From JASHPR01 sp963833885 (GTDB lineage Bacteria > Actinomycetota > Actinomycetes > Streptosporangiales > Streptosporangiaceae), in assembly GCA_963833885.1 (NCBI GenBank), contig CAWHZU010000005.1:1-64000 (forward strand): DNA of 64,000 nt, read 5' to 3'. Shown here one piece after another: positions 60,220 to 64,000 of the stretch; positions within the stretch are counted from its first letter, which is position 1, and every line of letters starts with the position of its first letter. The notes under the pieces are model-generated. The model was not told the DNA's origin. It saw only the letters and a list, made by a program, of their open reading frames with translations, and did not search any database. A program made the translations under genes and the position numbers.

Positions 60220-60269
60220 TGTTACGCTTCCGGATCGTCACTGCCTCCCGAAACGTGAGGAAGGCCGCC

Positions 60270-62748
60270 GTGAAGCTAAGGCGCCGGTCAGTACTGCTGA
60301 GGATTGCGCTGCTCGTCCTGATCCCGCTGATCTTGTTAACTGGCGCGTTCGCCTACATCGCCGCCACGTCGCTGAGCAGCGCGCTCACGCTGACCCGGTC
60401 CACGGTGGTGATGGGCAACCTGAGGCAGCCGGTGGCGAACCTGCAGCAGGCGCTCAGCCGAGAGCGTGCCCAGATGATCGTCTACTACATCCGGCCGACG
60501 CGCGCCGCGCGGGCCGCCTTGCAGCGCCAGGGCGCGGTCACGAATCGCGCCGTCCACTCCTTCATGACGGCCGCGGACTCGCCGGCTGTCCGGCAGAGCG
60601 CGTCCGCTGCCGGGAAGAAAGCCATCGCCGAGGTCGATCAGGGCCTGGCCGGCCTCGCCGGGCTCCGCACCGGGATCGCAAACCGGTCTGTCGGAGAGCA
60701 GCAGGCGTTCACCGCCTACAACAACGTGATCGGCGCCAGCTACCTGGTGCTCGAGCAGGCGATCATTCAGGAGGGGAACTCCGCGCAGGTGCTCCCGGCG
60801 ATCGCGGTGGTCGAGCTCGCCGTATCCAACGAGTACCTGCAGCAGGAGAGCGCGCTGCTGAGCGCCGACTTCGCCGCCCGCGCCTTCCCGCCCAGCGCCC
60901 ATCAGGCCTTCGTGTCGCTGGTGGGAGCGCACCGGCTGCTGTACCAGCAGAGCTACTCGTACCTCAACAAACCGGACCTCCGCGATCTGGACCGGGACGT
61001 CAGCCCCGCCGCGTCGGCCGCGCTCACTGCGATGGAGAACAAGCTCGTGGCGAGCAGCCCCACGCTGCGCGGGCCGCTCCCGGTGCGTGAAGCCGCGTGG
61101 AACGCTGCCGTCACCACGGTGAGCTCGCAAACCGAGCACGCGGTCGGGCAGGCTGAATCCTTGCTGGCCGCGACGGCACGGTCGCAGGCCAACGCCAAGC
61201 GCCGGGATCTCTACCTGACCGGCGGTCTGGGCCTGGCGGCTGTCCTGGCATCCCTGGTCCTGTCCGTGTGGATTGCCGTCCGGCTGACCCGGCAGCTGCG
61301 CGGGCTGCGGGACTCCGCGCTGGAGATGGCCTACGTCCGCCTCCCCGACGTGGTGCAGCGCCTGCGCGCGGGCGAGAACGTGGATGTCGCCGGGCAAGCG
61401 CCGTCGCTGGAATCGAGCCCGGACGAGATCGGCCAGGTCAGGGCCGCTTTTAACACGGCGCAGCGCACAGCGGTCGAGGCTGCCGTCGACGAGGCCAGGG
61501 TGCGTCGCGGCATCAACGACGTTTTCCGGAATCTGGCCCGGCGGAGCCAGGCGCTCCTCGAACGCCAGATGGCGCTGCTGGACTCGCTGGAGCGGCGGGC
61601 TTCCGAGCCGGATGACCTGGAAGGCCTGTTCCGGATTGACCACCTCACCACCCGCATGCGCCGGCACGCCGAGAGCCTGATCGTCCTGGCCGGTGATTCA
61701 CCCAACCGTGCCTTCCGCGATGCGGTGCCGTTCGTGGATGTGCTGCGCGCGGCCACCGCGGAGGTCGAGGACTACACGCGGGTCAAGGTGGTCTGCCGGA
61801 CGTCGGCCGCGCTGGCCAGCCGCGCGGCCGCGGACGTCATCCACATGCTCGCCGAGTTCGTGGAGAACGCGACGATCTTCTCCCCGCCCAACACCGAGGT
61901 CCGCGTCACCGGGGATCTGGTGGCCAAGGGGCTGGCGGTCGACATCGAGGATCGCGGGCTGGGCATGGACGAGGGGGAGTTCGCGGCCGTGAACGCCACC
62001 CTGGCCGACCCGCCGCTGTTCGACCCGTCGGGTTCGGACCGGCTCGGCCTCTTCGTCGCGGCTCAGCTGGCCCAGCGCCACGATATCCAGGTGCGGCTAA
62101 GGCCCTCGGATTACGGCGGCGTGCTGGCCGTCGTCCTGATCCCGCTCGGTCTGGTGCTCCCGGGCGACGGTGCAGGCCGGGCTGGCCGGGCCGGCCCGCG
62201 AGGTCACCGCGCCGCGCTTTCCGATCCGCGAGGTCACGCTGCCCGCGGCTGCCCGCGAGGTCACCCTGCCGCCCGTGGCGGCTCGCGAGCTCACCGTGCC
62301 GCCGCCGGTGGCCAGTGAGGTCACCGTGCCGCCCGCGGTGGCCTGGCCCGTCACCGTGCCACCGCCCCCGGCGGCGGTGCCGTCCGACGGGAACGGGACG
62401 CAAGCCGGTGCGCCATCGCCTTCGGACGTTACCGCACCGGAGGACTTGCAGCCCGAGCCGGAGCCCGTGGGCGCGCAGACCGGGCTGACCGAGAACGGCC
62501 TGCCGCAGCGGGTCCGGCAGATGAGCCTGGCACCCCAGCTCCGGAATTCGGCGGCCTCGCAGCCGCTTGCGGCCCCGGTGGCGAGTCCCCGTTCGCCGGA
62601 GAAGGCGCGCAGCGTCATGTCGGCCTTCCGGCAGGGCTGGCGGCTCGGCCTGTCCGAGAACGGCGGGAAACATGGCCATCTCAGCCCGCACCACCCACCC
62701 ACACCACCCACCAGCCCCGACTTCCCGCAGGAGGGGGATAGCCAATGA
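60270..62748 (+). CDS. cvnA: Conservon sensor kinase CvnA-like (NIT domain), frameshifted near the 3' end
   Basis: About 680 codons to the end of the HATPase domain. Helix 1 (~12-33) and helix 2 (~312-335) flank a NIT-type nitrate/nitrite-sensing-like domain (NLQQALSRERAQMIVYYI near 58). HAMP-like and HATPase parts follow (LAEFVENATIFSPPN near 530, GLGMDEGEF near 565). The frame ends at 62318 in low-complexity sequence, while the adjacent frame (62170-62748) carries the expected conservon tail with EVTxP repeats, TENGLPQRVRQMSLAPQLRN and ARSVMSAFRQGW. A shift near 62160-62175 would join them. Codon 60336-60338 is TTA. Confidence 0.85.
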
Positions 62749-63197
62749 ACATGCATGCCACCGAGCAGCCGCTACATCGCACCACGATGACCGACAGCCA
62801 TCTCGACTGGCTCGTCGACGACCTGGCCAGGCGCGTGACCCACGTGCAAAAGGCCGCGGTGCTGTCCAGGGACGGCTTCGCCCTGGGCACCTCGTCCGGG
62901 CTCAGCCGTGAGGACGCGGAGCACCTGTCGGCCCTTGCCGCCGGCATTCAGAGCCTCGCCAACGGCGGCGCGATCCACTTCGGCGGCGGCCAGGTGCACC
63001 AGACCGTCATCGAGATGGACCAGGCCTTCCTGTTCGTGACGGCCGCCGGCGAGGGAAGCTGCCTCGCGGTGCTGGCCGACGCGAAGGCAGACGTCGGCCT
63101 CGTCGCCTACGAGATGGCGCTGATAGTGAAGCAGGTGGGTCGGCACATGGCGGTGCAGCGCAAGCCCGTGTCCGGAGCCAGCGAAGCAGTCGTCTGA
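62745..63197 (+). CDS. cvnB: Roadblock/LC7-domain protein CvnB
   Basis: 150 residues. The roadblock/LC7 fold (LDWLVDDLARRVTHVQKAAVLSRDGFALGTS at about 20-50, then QAFLFVTAAGEGSCLAVLADAKADVGLVAYEMAL) matches the second protein of actinobacterial conservons, a GTPase-regulating platform that links the sensor kinase to CvnD. ATG 62745 overlaps the shifted kinase stop as ATGA, supporting the reading frame of that tail. A short N-terminal extension precedes the domain. Confidence 0.9.
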   Translation: MNMHATEQPLHRTTMTDSHLDWLVDDLARRVTHVQKAAVLSRDGFALGTSSGLSREDAEHLSALAAGIQSLANGGAIHFGGGQVHQTVIEMDQAFLFVTAAGEGSCLAVLADAKADVGLVAYEMALIVKQVGRHMAVQRKPVSGASEAVV

Positions 63198-63206
63198 GCC
63201 AAGGCC

Positions 63207-63578
63207 GTGGATCTCAGCGATGACCCGCGGCGGAGCCGCTGGTTCAGCCCCGTGGTGCGTCCCTACGCGCTCGTGCGTGGCCGGACCAAGCCGGCGGGTG
63301 ACCGCCTCGACGTCATATCGATGGCTTACTCCCTGCGGGTGTCCGTGCCAGACCCGACCGAGCTGGAACCGGAACATCTGGCGCTGCTCCAGCGGTGCGC
63401 GGTTCCCATGTCCGTTGCGGAACTCGCATCCGGGCTTGATCTGCCGCTGGGCGTGGTCCGCGTGCTGCTCGCGGACCTCCGCGAACGGGAACTCGTCAAA
63501 ATCGACGGGCCGGCCCAGGAGCGGGTCACCGATATCCGGCTTCTCAGGGAGGTGGCCGATGGGCTACGCCGACTATGA
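63207..63578 (+). CDS. cvnC: DUF742 protein CvnC
   Basis: 123 residues of DUF742, a winged-helix-like domain (VRPYALVRGRTKPAGDRLDVISMAY, then LLQRCAVPMSVAELASGLDLPLGVVRVLLADL) that forms the third conservon protein. GTG 63207 gives the MDLSDDP start. The gene overlaps the GTPase gene by 20 bp. Confidence 0.88.
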   Translation: MDLSDDPRRSRWFSPVVRPYALVRGRTKPAGDRLDVISMAYSLRVSVPDPTELEPEHLALLQRCAVPMSVAELASGLDLPLGVVRVLLADLRERELVKIDGPAQERVTDIRLLREVADGLRRL

Positions 63579-64000
63579 CAGCAGCGCTCCCGTCGCCGTC
63601 AAGATCCTCATCGCGGGCGGGTTCGGCGTGGGCAAGACCACGCTGGTGGGGGCGCTCACGGAGATACTGCCGCTGCGCACCGAGGAAGAGCTCACCGGTC
63701 CCGGCGCGGCCATCGACGTGACCACCGGCGTCGAGGCCAAGCGGACGACGACCGTGGCCATGGACTTCGGCCGGATCACCATCAAGACCAGCCTGGTGGT
63801 CTACCTCTTCGGCATGCCCGGGCAGCAGCGATTCTGGTTCATGTGGGACGACCTCTCGCACGGCGCGCTCGGGGTCATCGTCCTGGCCGACGTCAGGCGG
63901 CTGGCCGACTGCTTCCCGTCCATCGACTACTTCGAGCGGCGCAAGGTGCCCTTCATCGTCGCGCTGAACTGCTTCGCGGGCTCGCGCTCGTACGACGAGA
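63559..64000 (+). CDS. cvnD: Conservon GTPase CvnD (partial)
   Basis: The start of a small GTPase of the conservon type, cut off by the window end after about 147 codons. P-loop GGFGVGKTTLVGAL near residue 19, switch region DFGRITIK, DxxG-like LFGMPGQQRFWF near 88, and NCF in place of NKxD near 137 are visible. CvnD proteins act with the roadblock protein in signalling that affects development or metabolism. ATG 63559 follows GGGAGG. Confidence 0.9.
   Translation, partial: MGYADYDSSAPVAVKILIAGGFGVGKTTLVGALTEILPLRTEEELTGPGAAIDVTTGVEAKRTTTVAMDFGRITIKTSLVVYLFGMPGQQRFWFMWDDLSHGALGVIVLADVRRLADCFPSIDYFERRKVPFIVALNCFAGSRSYDE

Overview
The window is a very GC-rich, gene-dense segment with many GTG starts and short ATGA/GTGA start-stop overlaps. 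This, together with an AftD-type arabinofuranosyltransferase cluster, a KdpDE pair and a conservon, points to a high-GC actinomycete. No mycolate-specific gene is visible, and I cannot assign a genus from the sequence. The window opens inside a transporter gene and closes inside a conservon GTPase.

Layout. 1-2890: end of an MFS-like transporter, a TetR regulator divergent from an SRPBCC protein across a strong palindromic operator, then a flavodoxin-like protein coupled to a degenerate PfkB sugar kinase. 2959-20212: a cell-envelope glycan block. It holds two large GT-C-like membrane proteins and a minus-strand, translationally coupled run (methyltransferase, AftD, HHxxxDG acyltransferase, DMT transporter, Trm112-like). 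A plus-strand run follows (GT4 glycosyltransferase, methyltransferase, membrane protein, DUF2613 peptide, DUF3068 protein, acyl-CoA synthetase). The gene content resembles the mycobacterial Rv0224c-Rv0227c and aftD/Rv0236A neighbourhoods. 20362-31839: CPBP protease, NarL-type two-component pair, secreted hydrolase plus membrane acyltransferase, LysR, ureohydrolase, membrane hydrolase, protein phosphatase, OsmC and small proteins.

31915-36761 is a scarred accessory region. It has a broken LuxR regulator whose upstream part is replaced by a 222-bp near-identical copy of an ABC permease gene located 7.6 kb away, a SMARCAL1-like SNF2 helicase, and relics of a serine resolvase and possibly an integrase. 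After it come an NhaA-DsbA fusion antiporter, two small accessory proteins (one pRiA4b ORF3-like), and an ABC-2 exporter operon. One permease of that operon carries a large lectin-like ectodomain, and a two-component system lies divergent to it.

45417-64000 holds methyltransferases, OsmC, a SigE-type sigma factor with a membrane partner, a GntR-ABC operon, a FAD monooxygenase divergent from a TetR, an AsnC regulator, and a KimA-like potassium permease facing kdpE-kdpD (no kdpFABC in the window). It ends in a cvnABCD conservon. Two genes, the ABC ATPase at 49884 and the conservon kinase at 60270, each appear to carry a single frameshift near the 3' end; this could be real or a sequence error. 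No tRNA, rRNA or CRISPR array was seen.
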